This document shows positions 11,380 through 23,640 of a stretch of DNA of 64,000 bases, piece by piece. The position numbers were made by a program, and so were the translations under genes. The number at the start of each line of letters is the position of its first letter. Position 1 is the first letter of the stretch. A model generated the notes under the pieces. That model was not told the DNA's origin. It made no database searches and saw nothing but the letters and a program-made list of their open reading frames with translations. The stretch covers positions 1,116,001-1,180,000 of the forward strand of contig SIJG01000022.1 of NCBI GenBank assembly GCA_023374025.1, written 5' to 3'. The stretch is from Heterodera schachtii. Taxonomy: Eukaryota > Nematoda > Chromadorea > Rhabditida > Heteroderidae.

Positions 11380-11890
11380 GCCTATGCTCACACGCGTCAT
11401 GGATGGAGCTTTACTTTGTCCAAGCACATCATGCACTTCTCCCGTACCATCGCATTGCCTGACTCAAAAATTGGCACATTTAAAAATGGGAGTTATTAAA
11501 CAATTGGGGCAATAATTGCCCATCTTCCCCGGCATTTGGTGAATCCCAAAATTTCGCCGATGAAAAATTTAAAAAAAAAATCACTTAAAATCGTTCAAGG
11601 AAAAATCTTACAATTAAAAAAAAATTTTTTTTATTTTCTCAAAAAGGGGGTACAAACCAAAGTATTACCGCGATTTTTATTGAATTTTTCAAAAATTTCA
11701 GCGGCGAAATTTGTCCTGTTCCACCTGTCTTTCCCCCCCCCCCCCCCCCTCCACTCCCCATCTCCCGATCACTCACATGTCCGGCTCGTCCAATTGCGGC
11801 ACGCGCTTTCTTGGCATTTCGACGATTAATTTTGATGCTCCGTGCTCGCGCTGCTGATGCCCTTGTCCTGGCCGTTGTTGATCTAACCAT
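11380..11890 (-). pseudogene. RING-H2 gene fragment
   Basis: Exon 1 is intact (11777-11890, 38 codons, MVRSTTARTRASAARARS...GRAGH, donor cat/gtgagtg), but the RING exon (about 11380-11462) reads SGNAMVREKCMMCLDKV and then shifts frame and stops before the C-x-H-x2-H ligands. The last exon with CPVC is absent. Paralogue of the intact genes at 58820 and 62049. Confidence 0.7.
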
Positions 11891-12315
11891 CCTGAACAAA
11901 AGGGAACAACATTTAGTTCATTAAAAAAACAAAAAAAAACTGACGGGAATTATTTATTGTACAGGAAATAAAGATTGATTCGACCGATGGAAAGAAACAA
12001 TGGAAGTGAGTGCAGTTCAATGAATGGATGCGTTTGGTGGGAAATTCACCGCTCCGCTTAAAATTGAATAAAAATTTGTGGTTCTTCCGTTTTGCTACCA
12101 CCCTCGAAAAATTTAAAAAATAAAATTATTTTAGGTGTTTTCAAGGTCACTCTGATCACAAATATGGTATTTGTTTTGACACCACACCTGGTCATATGAT
12201 TTTTTTAATTTTTTGGAGAGGGGGGGGGGGGTAGCAGTTTTCGGCTCTAGTGCACTTTATGAGTCCAATCGACTTTTATGAGTCAAATCAATTGACTTTA
12301 TACAATAACTTTGTC

Positions 12316-12590
12316 AGGACTCAAACCTCCGGCATTCCAAACACTGGGACTCAAATCTGCGGCATTCTAAACACTGGGACTCAACCCATCAGCATTTCAA
12401 TCTCTGGGACTCAAATCTCCGGCATTCCAAACACTGGGACTCAACCCACCAGCATTTCAATCTCTGGGACTCAATTCTCCGGCATTCCAATCACTGGGAC
12501 TCAAATCTCCGGCAATCCAATCACTGGGACGCAAATCTCCGGCATTCCAATCACTGGGACTCAACCCACCAAGATTCCAATCACTGGGAC
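12316..12590 (+). repeat. 30-bp minisatellite, array 1
   Basis: About nine head-to-tail copies of a ~30-bp unit of the form GGGACTCAAATCTCCGGCAT plus TCCAATCACT, with two variant forms (cattccaaacact and catttcaatctct). It reads open in several frames as TGTQISGIPN-type repeats because the unit is a multiple of three without stops; I do not regard it as coding. Other arrays: 25615-26430, 28750-29240 and, inverted, 33690-34545. Confidence 0.85.
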
Positions 12591-13136
12591 TGCAAATTTT
12601 CTATTAACAAAACAAAACCTTTTCATATCAAAACAAATCAATTTACCTATAACATAATCAAAAAAATTTAAAATTTAACAGAAAATAAAAACATTTTTAA
12701 AAGACTACTTTTTGCAAAAACTGACAAAACAAAAATGAAAAAAAGCAAAATCAAACATTATTTTTTCAAATATATTTTTAACGCAAAACCAAACATTTCA
12801 TTTTTCAAATTCATTTTTAACGCAAAAACAATACAAAATTCATTTTTTCATAACAAAATTTTTATTGAAAAGCAAAATAGTTGAAAAAAATAACTTTTAA
12901 AAAATTCAGAAGCCAAAAAATTTGTTGGCAATTGACAAAAACCCCCAAAATATTTGGAAATAGACGCTAAAAAATCGCTCGAATTCGAAAACTGTTCGGC
13001 AAAAACGTGATTTTCGTGCTTCTCCCATCAAAAATTACCCTTAAAGAATAGGTGAAAACCTAAAAATCCCAGCCCTGCTGCTTAGTTAAAACCTCACAAT
13101 TCATTGTTTAAATTAAAAATTTGTAATTTTTTTTTG
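12591..13136. repeat. AT-rich block shared with 26.8, 29.6 and 33 kb
   Basis: No gene seen. This block matches 26850-27830 and 29660-30640 and, inverted, 32966-33210. It preserves the empty site (aatacaaaa/ttcattttttc at about 12838) of the 542-bp insertion present at 27091-27632. Confidence 0.7.
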
Positions 13137-13260
13137 AGACCGAGCCGACAGGACCCGGTTTTTACTGGATCCGTTAAACCGGTCCGGCAAATTCAAATCT
13201 CGGTCTCGAATATTTTTTCCATACAAAATTTCATTCATTTAGGCAATTATTATTTGTTTA

Positions 13261-15538
13261 ATGGCACCGCCCGTCACAAAAAAGCGAAAGTTTTCCTCCG
13301 CCGACAAACGCCGCCTCATTTCTTCTTCTTCTACCGCCACAATTGGTCATGGAATGGGTTCACTTGTGACATCATTTGGCAAACGACGAAGTCTTCGAGT
13401 GGCCACGAAAATGAATCGAACTTTGACGAAAATGTGAAAAATCGAACCGAACTCATTTGGGATTTTAGGCGTCCTATAAATGACCAATCTCAGTTTCTTG
13501 GGCCATAGCTTGTTTTATACTTGATCAATGCTTCACATTCTTGGTACCAAACGAAAGCTTAATGTCTCGGCAATTTATAAATGCAAGAAAAGAGCAAATA
13601 CTAGCATTAAAAAAGAAATTACAATTAAAACGCTAAAATTTTCAACTTTTCCGATAAAAAAAATTGTTTGAAAAATTTTCAGACTTTAAACTTTCGTTTG
13701 ATACCAAAAATGAAGGCTGTGATAAGAAACTGAGGACTTTCATTCATGGGACGCGTAATACCGAAAAGAACCGAATTTTTGAATTTAAATTAAGCATTTT
13801 AGAAGCGTTCAATCATTTTTCCCCCGCATTTTTTAGCTGGATTTGTAATGACGTATGGATGGACATTCTACCATCATTTGACCGTCCTCAACTTGGTCTC
13901 AAATTGGCATTGCTTTCGCCTCGTTTGATTATAATTAAAAGCAGCTAATGAAAAAGCATCTTTTTCCGGAGCAGCCATTTCTAACCCGTCCGAAATTTAA
14001 AAAAAAAATTTAAATTTTTTTTAAATTTTTAAGTGAAAATAGACACCCCCCTTTTCAGGTACATTAACCATTCCGTGCTCGAATTTCTCCGCTCAAACAA
14101 ACAAATTTTCGACGGTGGAAGAGGCACCAGTTTGTGTTTGCGAGTGTGCATTTATGACAAACTCCGCAAGATTTGGAATTTTTTGGCCCGCGAAATTTGG
14201 CCAATTTTTGCGATTCGCCACCTGGCATTTCTGAATGCTGCTGCTGATGTGGACAGATTGCGGCGCCGCATTTTGCCGACAATTCTCACCGATCTCAACA
14301 TCAATTCAATCGATTCCGGCTATTTGTTGCCTGATGTGCCTAATGTTGATCAAAATCCTCCAAACAAAACAGCAACTGCTGGCCAAGCATTGTCCAATTG
14401 GTTGCGCACGCCGAGAAAAGACGGGCAACCGAAGCAATTGTTTTGCGCCTTCAGAATATTCGGTGATGGACCAAAACCCAATGCATGGGTCAACAATTTC
14501 AAGGGGTGTGCCAGGGAGCAGCAGCATGCATGTTTATCCCATCTGCCTCGCCATTTTAGACAAATCTTACAATTAGCGATTTTTTTTGGGAATTTTTTTA
14601 AATTTCCAAATTTGTTTAGCAATTTCGCCGTGCTACCACCAATGCCGTCAGCTACAAAATTCAGTTTACTGCTTATGCGCCGTCGTCAACAACATCATTG
14701 GTGCCATTTGAATTGGTGAATGAAAGAACTTGGGAAAAGCTGACACTAACCAATGCAGCATACGACCGATGGATAATTAAACGATGCCAAATTGGGGAGA
14801 CGACGACGACGGCACAATGTGAAAAGTCGAACAACAATTTGAACAATGTCCGCATCAATTTGAGTGGCGCAAATTGCATTTGGTGAGCATATTTAGTGTA
14901 AAATGATTTAAAATAATTAAATAATATATAAAAAAATTTTTGAATATTATTTTGTTGGGTACACCTCAAAATATCGCCGCCGAAATATCGCCGAGACAAA
15001 ATATCGCGCAGAAATTTAAAAAAAAATTTAAGAAAATTTTATGAAAAAAGCATTGAAAATTTTTTTTGGAGAATTTTTCGAACAAAAACAGCAATTTTCT
15101 TAAAATTTCGAAAAAATCGCTGAAAACTTTTTCAAAAATTTTTTTTTCTTAAATTTTCTTACTAAGAAATTTGCTAAGAATTTTTTATGTAAAATTTCTA
15201 GGTTTAAAAAAATTGTTTTAATTTCTGCGGCGATATTTTGTCTGGCGATATTTCGGCCGGCGATATTTTGTCCCGTCCCCTATTTTGTTACATTGAGCAT
15301 ATTTTTAAAAAAATCCAAAATTTAAAATTGTGATTAAAAATTTCACAACATTTTTTTGGAGTTTTTGTTTTGACTTTTTGTTCAATTCGGACAGAGACAA
15401 ATTCAATTAAAATTTAAAAATTTTCGTGATAAAAAATAGATTTTGGCATTTATTTTTAGGCCATTGTCTACTCCACCAGCGGCGCGAAAAAGCAGCAGAA
15501 AAAGGACGTCGAATTGTGCGGAAGTGAAATTTAATTGA
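13261..15538 (+). pseudogene. F-box-like family copy C (MAPP-type), broken
   Basis: Exon 1 13261-13433 (MAPPVTKKRKFSSADKRRL, likely nuclear signal); exon 2 from 13837 (WICNDVWMDILPSFDRP) is cut after LALLSPR by a deletion that joins it to the following intron; exon 3 14059 to about 14504 is open (YINHSVLEFLRSNKQIF, REIWPIFA, QALSNWLRTPRKDGQPK) but has lost a QN pair and one base of its donor; exon 4 14620-14882 is open (QFRRATTNAVSYKIQFTAY, PFELVNERTWEKLTL, RWIIKRCQIGE); exon 5 15460-15538. Phases otherwise match the intact copy at 47758. Confidence 0.75.
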
Positions 15539-16084
15539 GAAATGATTGGCTTTTTGGAGATATATTATTGAATGGACAAATTGATCGGCTGATCCATTTT
15601 TGATGCTCTCTTTTTTTTCTCGTTAATTTTAATGATTCTTTCCGAGGGAAATAATTTTTCTTTCCTTCACTTTTGACATTAAATGCACCAATTAGGGCTG
15701 CTCAAATGAGGGCTGAAATTCCCAGAAAATTATCCCTTCGTATTTCTCCAAAATGCTGCTCGAATTTGGAATTCGACATGGGTGAAAATGGTAGTCAAAT
15801 TTGCATCTATCGATTAAAAAACTTTTAGGTAGTCAGGGCTGGGAAATTTTGGCTCTTTGTTTTTTGCAAAAATAAATAAATCTCCGAACATTTATTTTCT
15901 GGCACAGAAGAAGCACAATATGTACATATTTAAGTCATAAGGCAATTGGGAGTGTGTTCAGTAAAAGTACAATAAGTGCCGAAAGGAGGACAAATGGCGA
16001 ATTATTATTATTTTCTACAATATGTATGTATAATGAGCAATTCGATCAGGGCATCGGCACGTGTTACTCGGTTCATGATCATCA
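15539..16084. other. Intergenic flank duplicated with copy C
   Basis: No gene seen. Homologous flanks lie at 37532-38079 (inverted) and 50681-51467, the latter between the intact F-box-like gene and the PITP gene. This identifies the source of the segmental duplication. Confidence 0.6.
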
Positions 16085-16750
16085 TCAGCGTTCAGTTCCG
16101 TTAGAGGCGTTCATCTCCTGCGACGGGTCGTCAGTCGCGAGTTCATCTTTCTGTTGATAAAATGGGGGCTTCATTCAATCAATTAGTGTATTAATTGCCG
16201 GCTCTAAATGCAGTTCATCGGACCATTAAAAAAAAGAGGCCAAAAAACAATTTGGCAAATCTTTAAAGCATCATAACTTTTTCAAGAATCAACAAAATTA
16301 AACATTCTTGGTATCATTCGATAGATGTAAGTGTCCTTTATTAGTCTGTAAAATTTCAAAAAATTTCGTTATGGTTCAAAAAAGTTATGGCCGGAAACTT
16401 CAAAAAATCTGTTTTCTAAACATTTTTGGCCATAACTTTTTTGAAACATAATGAAATTTTTTGAAAATTTGTACCCTGATAGAGTACCACCCTATGAGCT
16501 ATCGAAAGATAACAAGAATGTTTGATTTGGATGCTTCTTGAAACAGTCATGTTACATTAAATTTTCAAAAAAATTTTATGGTCCTGTGAACTGACAACAG
16601 AGCAGCAGAAGCAGCCAACCAACCCACCTCATCCAATGCTTGTTGTGCCTCATCTTTGATCAAACGAATTGGCGTCAATGTCAATGCGTACCAGCGGTCC
16701 ATGGAACAGAACAAATCGCGATTGAACATGCAGAAAAGGCGGGGGAATTG
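16085..16750 (-). pseudogene. PITP 3' fragment (last two exons)
   Basis: Exon 6 copy 16628-16750 (QFPRLFCMFNRDLFCSMDRW..., LDE at the donor) and exon 7 copy 16085-16150 (KDELATDDPSQEMNASNG, ER-stop) keep the same splice sites as the complete gene at 51468-55050. The intron between them carries the foldback core (about 16255-16550). The five upstream exons are missing, so no PITP can be made from it. Confidence 0.85.
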
Positions 16751-17009
16751 CTAAATGGGGGGGGGGAGAGAAATTGGCCGATGTATTTGGAAACCGGAGT
16801 AGGACAAAACGTCGTCAACCGAAACGTCGTCGAACGAATTTTTCGACCATAACTTTTTGTTATGGTTCAAAAAGTCTTCCGACGACGTTGACGATAACTT
16901 TTACTTTGTCACCCAAATCAAACATTTTTTGGTATCATTCGAAAGCTGTAAATGTCCTCTATTAGCCTGCAAAAATTTGAAAAATTTCGTAAAGGTTCTT
17001 CAAAAACAC

Positions 17010-17535
17010 AACTCCGGTCGCTGAGACGACAACAACTTCGGTCGCTGAGACGATACAACTTCGGTCGCTGAGACGACCCAACTTCGGTCGCTGAGACGAC
17101 CCAACTTTGGTCGCTGAGACGACAACTTCGGTCGCTGAGACGACAACTCCTTCGGTCGCTGAGACGACAACAACTCCGGTTGCTGAGACAACTCCCTTAG
17201 GTCGCTGAGACGACACAACTTCGGTCGCTGAGACGACAACTCCTTCGGTCGCTGAGACGACAACAACTCCGGTTGACTCCCTTAGGTCGCTGAGACGACA
17301 CAACTTCGGTCGCTGAGACGACAACAACTCCGGTTGACTCACTTAGGTCGTTGAGACGACACAACTTCGGTCGCTGAGACGACAACAACTTGGGTCGCTG
17401 AGACGACAACTCCTCGGTCGCTGAGAGGACAACAACTCCGGTTGCTGAGACAACTCCCTTAGGTCGCTGAGACGACAACAACTTCAGTCGCTGAGATAAC
17501 TACTGCCTTTGGTCGCTGAGACGACAACTGCCAAA
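17010..17535. repeat. Tandem repeat of cggtcgctgagacgac words
   Basis: About 25 head-to-tail copies of cggtcgctgagacgac with 2-12 bp spacers (aactt, aacaactc, aactcctt). It follows directly on a truncated foldback core (16850-16990), the position occupied in other elements by the terminal word array. Reading frames through it (VVSATE repeats) are a by-product of the period. Confidence 0.75.
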
Positions 17536-17539
17536 ACAA

Positions 17540-18404
17540 AAAACCACACACAAATAAAAAACACACACACAAAGGCAAACACACGAAACAAGAACTAACA
17601 AACGCGACATTTGAAAAGTCAATAAAACTTATAATCTAAACAATACTAATCAAAATCCTGAAACTAGTCTTTCTTCTGATGAATTAATCAACAATATTAA
17701 AAATTTCGCTTCAAAACTAATTAATAATCTTAAAAATTTCAGTCCAATATTATAGACTTTTTAAAGTCTAATTTATGGATTGTCTGGTTCATCCTACCAT
17801 TAATACTCATTTTTATTTTTGCATTCTTCCTGTTTCCAATAATATGGCCTACATTTATAAAAATATTCTTCCGACGAAAAGTTAAACCAAAATCAAAATC
17901 TTCCTCTGTTGGGAGTGTCGGATTACACCCGAAAAAATATAAAATAATAAATAAAAATAAATCTAAAAATAAATAAATTTATTCCACAATAAACGTTCAA
18001 ACGTAAAAGCAATTAAAATTGTTTATGAAAAATTTTCTTTTCTTAAATAAAAGGAAAGAAAAAATAAAACGATAAAAAAATAATTTAGAAATGAAAAAAC
18101 CATAAAATGATAATGTGGAAATTTTGAATGCTATTAAATAACCAAAATTTTTGGTATAAAAAGGGGAAGGGTTTTCAGCTTGGGCATGCTTCAACAATTC
18201 ACTCTACTAGCCCATCAGTTCTCTTCACTCAACAAGCCGGACAACAACTCGCTCTGAACACATCACAACTTGGGCATTCGAAGCATCACGGATATTGATC
18301 AAAATTGTGATCATAAATCCATCAAATTTTCCACTTTGTGTTTTTGTCGTCCCATCCCAAATAAAATATTAAATTAATTGATTGGATCGGCCAGTTCATC
18401 CCAT
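17540..18404 (+). mobile_element. 3' end of an env-bearing LTR retroelement (remnant)
   Basis: About 17590-17975 encodes, across one frameshift near 17752, an Asn-rich stretch, then a long hydrophobic membrane segment (about 17775-17865) and a short Lys/Arg-rich tail ending at a stop near 17975. That is the layout of the C-terminal end of a retroviral-type envelope glycoprotein. Downstream are purine-rich tracts, a TATA-like box (tataaaaagggg, about 18156), an initiation-like region and an aataaa signal near 18360, as in an LTR. Gag, pol and the 5' LTR are absent. The element ends abruptly at an F-box exon fragment at 18405, so it is truncated and inactive. Confidence 0.45.
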
Positions 18405-20518
18405 CAAAGTTGAGGACGGTCAAAAAATGGGAGAACATCCATCAAAACGTCGTTGCACACCCAACTGAAAAATGCGGGGGAAAATGATTGAACGGTTTTT
18501 AAAACGGTTAATTTGACAGAAAATTCGGTTTTTGTCGGCCTTACTCATTCTCGGTATCAAACGAAAGTTTAAAGCCTACAAAATTAAAAAAAAATTATCG
18601 TGAAATTTAATGTTTTCTCATTTTTTTTTAATGCTGGTATTTGCTCTTTTCAACATTAAATTTTCGATTGGTACCAAGAATAAAGGCATTGATGAAGTAA
18701 GAAAAAAGTTATGGCCAAGAAATCATTCCTGGGACGCCTAAAGCACTCGATCAGTTTCCACAGGAACCACAAATGTCCGAGCTCGTGCAGCGTGGTGCGG
18801 CCTTTGGTGAGTCTTCCCGTTCGTTCGCCTCTTTCCATGCTTTCGACAAGCCTTTTCTCGTAACGGCGTCTTCGTCGTTGCGCTTTCTGGCGTTCAGTTA
18901 GAGCTGGCATGGTTAGTGATAATCTGTTAAAAACCAAACAAAATTGTGCCGATCTGAACAATCGCTCCCAGTCCTCCCTGTCCGTGCCTTCGTTGACACA
19001 TTTCGAGAAAAAACCTCCTCCGCTGCTTTGCCAACGATGCACATTAGGAGTTTGGCCTTCAGATGCCTGCGTGTGTATCTGGCCGCTTCGGTGTATTGCA
19101 CCGAGCCCTCGTTTCCATCAGCGTCTTTGACTTAACCCTCAAAGATGTAGCACTTTCTAATTGTGTGGAACAAAACCCACTTCACCATCAGCTTTGCTTT
19201 GAGCTGCCTCCGAGTGTAGGCGTGTGCTTGGTGTACTCGATATAGCTCCGTTGCCTTCCGCATCCCGTACGTTTGCAATCTGTTGATTCCATAATAACCA
19301 TCACAAACTATCTAATGTTTTATAATTTTACAAAAAAATCAATTTTTTGAAAATCCAAGCCATCAAAAAAATCAGAATCAACCTTCTCAAACATTCTTCG
19401 AACTATTCAGTAGCCCTTATTATGTGCTCCCTATAATTTTGCAATTCCCAAAAAAATTTCATTAGATTTCAGAAGTTGTAATCCAACAAATTTTTGAATC
19501 ACGCTTAACATTTTTTTTCTCTCTTCATTTTAACACAAAAACAAAATATTTAGGACTACCGAATGATACCAAGAATGTCTGATAGGGTAACTCTGAAAGG
19601 TGAATGTTATTTTTGTTGTACCCCTTAAAATTTAATTATTTTTTTTCTACAGACGGGGTCTGACTGGCATGATAAGTTAAATCACATTTTTCAGCGCAAT
19701 GAGGCTTGACTCATTTTTTTTCCGGTGGACTATTTTTTCGTTACACGGGTCTGACTTTGTCTTTTCAATGGACTAGGCCCGACTCTTTATTTTTTTTCGC
19801 TACATTGGTAATCTGTTTGTTTTTATAAGTTGAATAAGACCCTTTTAAATGGCAAATTTGTCAAAGTTTCAGTGTCAAACCCAATTTTTATGCTTGCTTC
19901 GTAGTTTTTCAAAAAATCAGAATCAACCTTCTCAAACATTCTTCGAACTATTCAGTAGCACTTAATATGTTCTCTATTATTTTGCAAAATTCCCAAAAAA
20001 ATTTCATTAAATTACAAAAGTTGTAACCCAACAAATTTTGGGATTTTTTCCCTTTTTTCATTATCAGAAATTACTAATTTTACTGGTACCGGTCGAAAAT
20101 GTCGTTTTACCCGTGTCGGTTTTTGCATTGTTCGGTACCGTTAATGTTCCGGCTCGTCCAATTGCAGCACGCGCTTTCTTGGCATTTCGACGATTAATTT
20201 TGATGCTCCGTGCTCGCGCTGCTGATGCCCTTGTCCTGGCCGTTGTTGCTCTAACCATCCTGAAGAAAAGGGAACAATGGAAGTGAATGCAATTTGAATG
20301 AATGGATGATTTTGCTGGGGAATGCACCGCTTTTCGAACCCCTAACCCCGAATTCAAATATTTTTCGAATTTTTTTTGCAAAAAAAAATTGTTTCGCCGT
20401 CGCCTTAAGTGAAATTCCAATGAATTTTTGTTAATTGCACTTTTTCATATGAATGATTTGTTATCTCTTATTTCATTACCATATTCATGATCAGCACCCT
20501 TCTCAAATCGCTGTATAT
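18405..20518. repeat. Composite 2.3-kb unit, copy 1
   Basis: Order of parts: F-box exon-2 start (18405-18470, minus), a foldback-core fragment with GGTATCAAACGAAAG (18540-18720), M41-like exon a (about 18740-18905, minus, ending ...LIEC fused to unrelated FRRPRNDF), M41-like exon-b tails (18930-19270), about 770 bp noncoding, and RING exon 1 without its 3' end (about 20146-20258, minus). None of the gene pieces is complete. It is homologous to 9900-11890. Confidence 0.85.
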
Positions 20519-22795
20519 TCATTGGAATTTCACTGAAGGCGACGGCGAAAAAAAATTTTTTTTGCCGTCAATGCGCACAGAAAATTTGGCCTGCTGATGG
20601 TCGTCCTGAGCCATTGAAATTCGTATCCATCTCCAAATTGTCAATTCGCTTTTGCCGTCAAAATGTTTGTCCACCAACGCATTGAAACGAGGCGAAAGCA
20701 ATGCCAATTTGAGGCCAAGTTGAGGACGGTCAAAAAATGGGAGAACATCCATCAAAACGTCGTTGCACACCCAACTGAAAAATACGGGGGAAAATGATTG
20801 AACGATTTTTAAAACGGTTAATTTGACAGAAAAATTCGGTTTTTGTCGGCCTTACTCATTCTTGGTATTAAACGAAAGTTTAAAGCCTACAAAATTAAAA
20901 AAAAATTATCGTGAAATTTAATGTTTTCTCATTTTTTTTAATGCTGGTATTTGCTCTTTTCAACATTAAATTTTCGATTGGTACCAAGAATAAAGGCATT
21001 GATGAAGTAAGAAAAAAGTTATGGCCAAGAAATCATTCCTGGGACGCCTAAAGCACTCGATCAGTTTCCACAGGAACCACAAATGTCCGAGCTCGTGCAG
21101 CGTGGTGCGGCCTTTGGTGAGTCTTCCCGTTCGTTCGCCTCTTTCCATGCTTTCGACAAGCCTTTTCTCGTAACGGCGTCTTTGTCGTTGCGCTTTCTGG
21201 CGTTCAGTTAGAGCTGGCATGGTTAGTGATAATCTGTTAAAAACCAAACAAAATTGTGCCGATCTGAACAATCGCTCCCAGTCCTCCCTGTCCGTGCCAT
21301 CGCCGACGCATTTCGAGAAAAAACCTCCTCCGCTGCTTTGCCAACGATGCACCTTAGGAGTTTGGCCTTCAGATGCCTGCGTGTGTAGCTGGCCGCTTCG
21401 GTGTATTGCACCGAGCCCTCGTTTCCATCAGCGTCTTTGACTTAACCCTCAAAGATGTAGCACTTTCTAATTGTGTGGAACAAAACCCACTTCACCATCA
21501 GCTTTGCTTTGAGCTGCCTCCGAGTGTAGGCGTGTGCTTGGTGTACTCGATATAGCTCCGTTGCCTTCCGCATCCCGTACGTTTGCAATCTGTTGATTCC
21601 ATAATAACCATCACAAACTATCTAATGTTTTATAATTTTACAAAAAATCAATTTTTTTAAAATCCAAGCCATCAAAAAAATCAGAATCAACCTTCTCAAA
21701 CATTCTTCGAACTATTCAGTAGCCCTTATTATGTGCTCCCTATAATTTTGCAATTCCCAAAAAAATTTCATTAGATTTCAGAAGTTGTAATCCAACAAAT
21801 TTTTGAATCACGCTTAACATTTTTTTTCTCTCTTCATTTTAACACAAAAACAAAATATTTAGGACTACCGAATGATACCAAGAATGTCTGATAGGGTAAC
21901 TCTGAAAGGTGAATGTTATTTTTGTTGTACCCCTTAAAATTTAATTATTTTTTTTCTACAGACGGGGTCTGACTGGCATGATAAGTTAAATCACATTTTT
22001 CAGCGCAATGAGGCTTTTTTTCCGGTGGACTATTTTTTTCGTTACACGGGTCTGACTTTGTCTTTTCAATGGACTAGGCCCGACTCTTTATTTTTTTTCG
22101 CTACATTGGTAATCTGTTTGTTTTTATAAGTTGAATAAGACCCTTTTAAATGGCAAATTTGCCAAAGTTTCAGTGTCAAACCCAATTTTTATGCTTGCTT
22201 CGTAGTTTTTCAAAAAATCAGAATCAACCTTCTCAAACATTCTTCGAACTATTCAGTAGCACTTAATATGTTCTCTATTGTTTTGCAAAATTCCCAAAAA
22301 AAATTCATTAAATTACAAAAGTTGTAACCCAACAAATTTTGGGATTTTTTCCCTTTTTTCATTATCAGAAATTACTAATTTTACTGGTACCGGTCGAAAA
22401 TGTCGTTTTACCCGTGTCGGTTTTTGCATTGTTCGGTACCGTTAATGTTCCGGCTCGTCCAATTGCAGCACGCGCTTTCTTGGCATTTCGACGATTAATT
22501 TTGATGCTCCGTGCTCGCGCTGCTGATGCCCTTGTCCTGGCCGTTGTTGCTCTAACCATCCTGAAGAAAAGGGAACAATGGAAGTGAATGCAATTTGAAT
22601 GAATGGATGATTTTGCTGGGGAATGCACCGCTTTTCGAACCCCTAACCCCGAATTCAAATATTTTTCGAATTTTTTTTGCAAAAAAAAATTGTTTCGCCG
22701 TCGCCTTAAGTGAAATTCCAATGAATTTTTGTTAATTGCACTTTTTCATATGAATGATTTGTTATCTCTTATTTCATTACCATATTCATGATCAG
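20519..22795. repeat. Composite 2.3-kb unit, copy 2
   Basis: Same order as copy 1, offset about 2330 bp. It starts with a longer F-box exon-2 fragment (20560-20774, minus: CNDVLMDVLPFFDRPQLGL, LVDKHFDGKSELTIWR, FSVRIDGK, then foreign sequence), followed by M41-like pieces (21067-21560, minus) and RING exon 1 (22446-22559, minus). It ends at the target site ATGATCAG of the insertion at 22796. Confidence 0.85.
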
Positions 22796-23640
22796 GGCTC
22801 CCGGACTTTTCGACAGTGGATTTTTCGACAGAGGACTTTTCGACAGAAGGACTTTTCGACAGCAAAGGACATTTCGACAGTGAAGGATTTTTCGACAGAA
22901 AAATAAAAAATAATGGACTTTTCGACAGTAAACATAAAAACAAGTATTGTTAGTCAGTTTTATTAAATTTCTTTTTAATTAACATATTAATGTGTATGTA
23001 TTGCTAAATAATATTACTAGAGATACGTTTAGCTTTTACTTATTTTTTCCAGAACTTTTCAGTGGCCCGAAAGCAACGAGAATATATTTTTTGGTGATTG
23101 TTAGGCAACTTCGAGTTATTAGCATCTATTTTATCGGCTTTATTTTCTTTGAACCCTAAGAAATTTAACAAAACCAATTTTGACCTTTTTGTGTTTTAAC
23201 CAAAATTTATGAATAAAAATGTAATAAAAACAAAAATAAACCCCCTAAAAAATCAGCCTGAAAATTTTCAGAAGCACCCCTAAGAAACGACGCTTAAAAT
23301 TTTCCAAAATACACTACTAAAAAATAAAAAATTTTCTAAAATTCATCAACAAAAATTTTTTATTTATTGATTTTTTTATTTTTGGTTTTAAATAGTATGT
23401 ATCTCAATACTAATTTGGTTAATGTTTTGATTTGTGGGAAAAATTTTACGTTTTTAAACCCCTAAATTTGAAACTTTATTACGTTTTACTGTCGAAAAGT
23501 CTACTGTCGAAAAGTCTACTGTCGAAAAGTCCCCTCCCGAAATTTATAATGTTTCTGTCGAAATGTCCTTTGCTGTCGAAAAGTCCTTCTGTCGAAAAGT
23601 CCTCTGTCGAAAAGTCCACTGTCGAAAAGTCCGGCGCCCC
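22796..23640. mobile_element. 845-bp element with tandem-word inverted ends, TSD ATGATCAG
   Basis: ATGATCAG at 22788-22795 and 23641-23648 flanks the insert, and the undisturbed site (catgatcagcaccc) is present in copy 1 near 20490. Both ends are inverted arrays of the word ggacttttcgacag (five at the left end, more at the right, the same spacers aa, aagg, caaagg in the same order). The AT-rich middle has no recognisable transposase. The 8-bp duplication suggests hAT-type mobilisation in trans. Confidence 0.85.

Larger units (their letters stand above)
13137..16900 (+). repeat. Segmental duplication arm 1 (inverted partner 36770-40079)
   Basis: F-box-like copy C, its downstream flank and a PITP tail fragment occur here in direct orientation and at 36770-40079 in inverted orientation. 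Both share the same internal deletion in the F-box exon (SPRLIIIKSS junction), so the duplication happened after that deletion. The partner lacks about 370 bp corresponding to 13400-13770. Confidence 0.85.

Noticed and set aside
17010..17535. CRISPR-like array (short repeats with spacers)
   Set aside because: The spacers are 2-12 bp and themselves repetitive, and the genome is eukaryotic; it is a tandem repeat.
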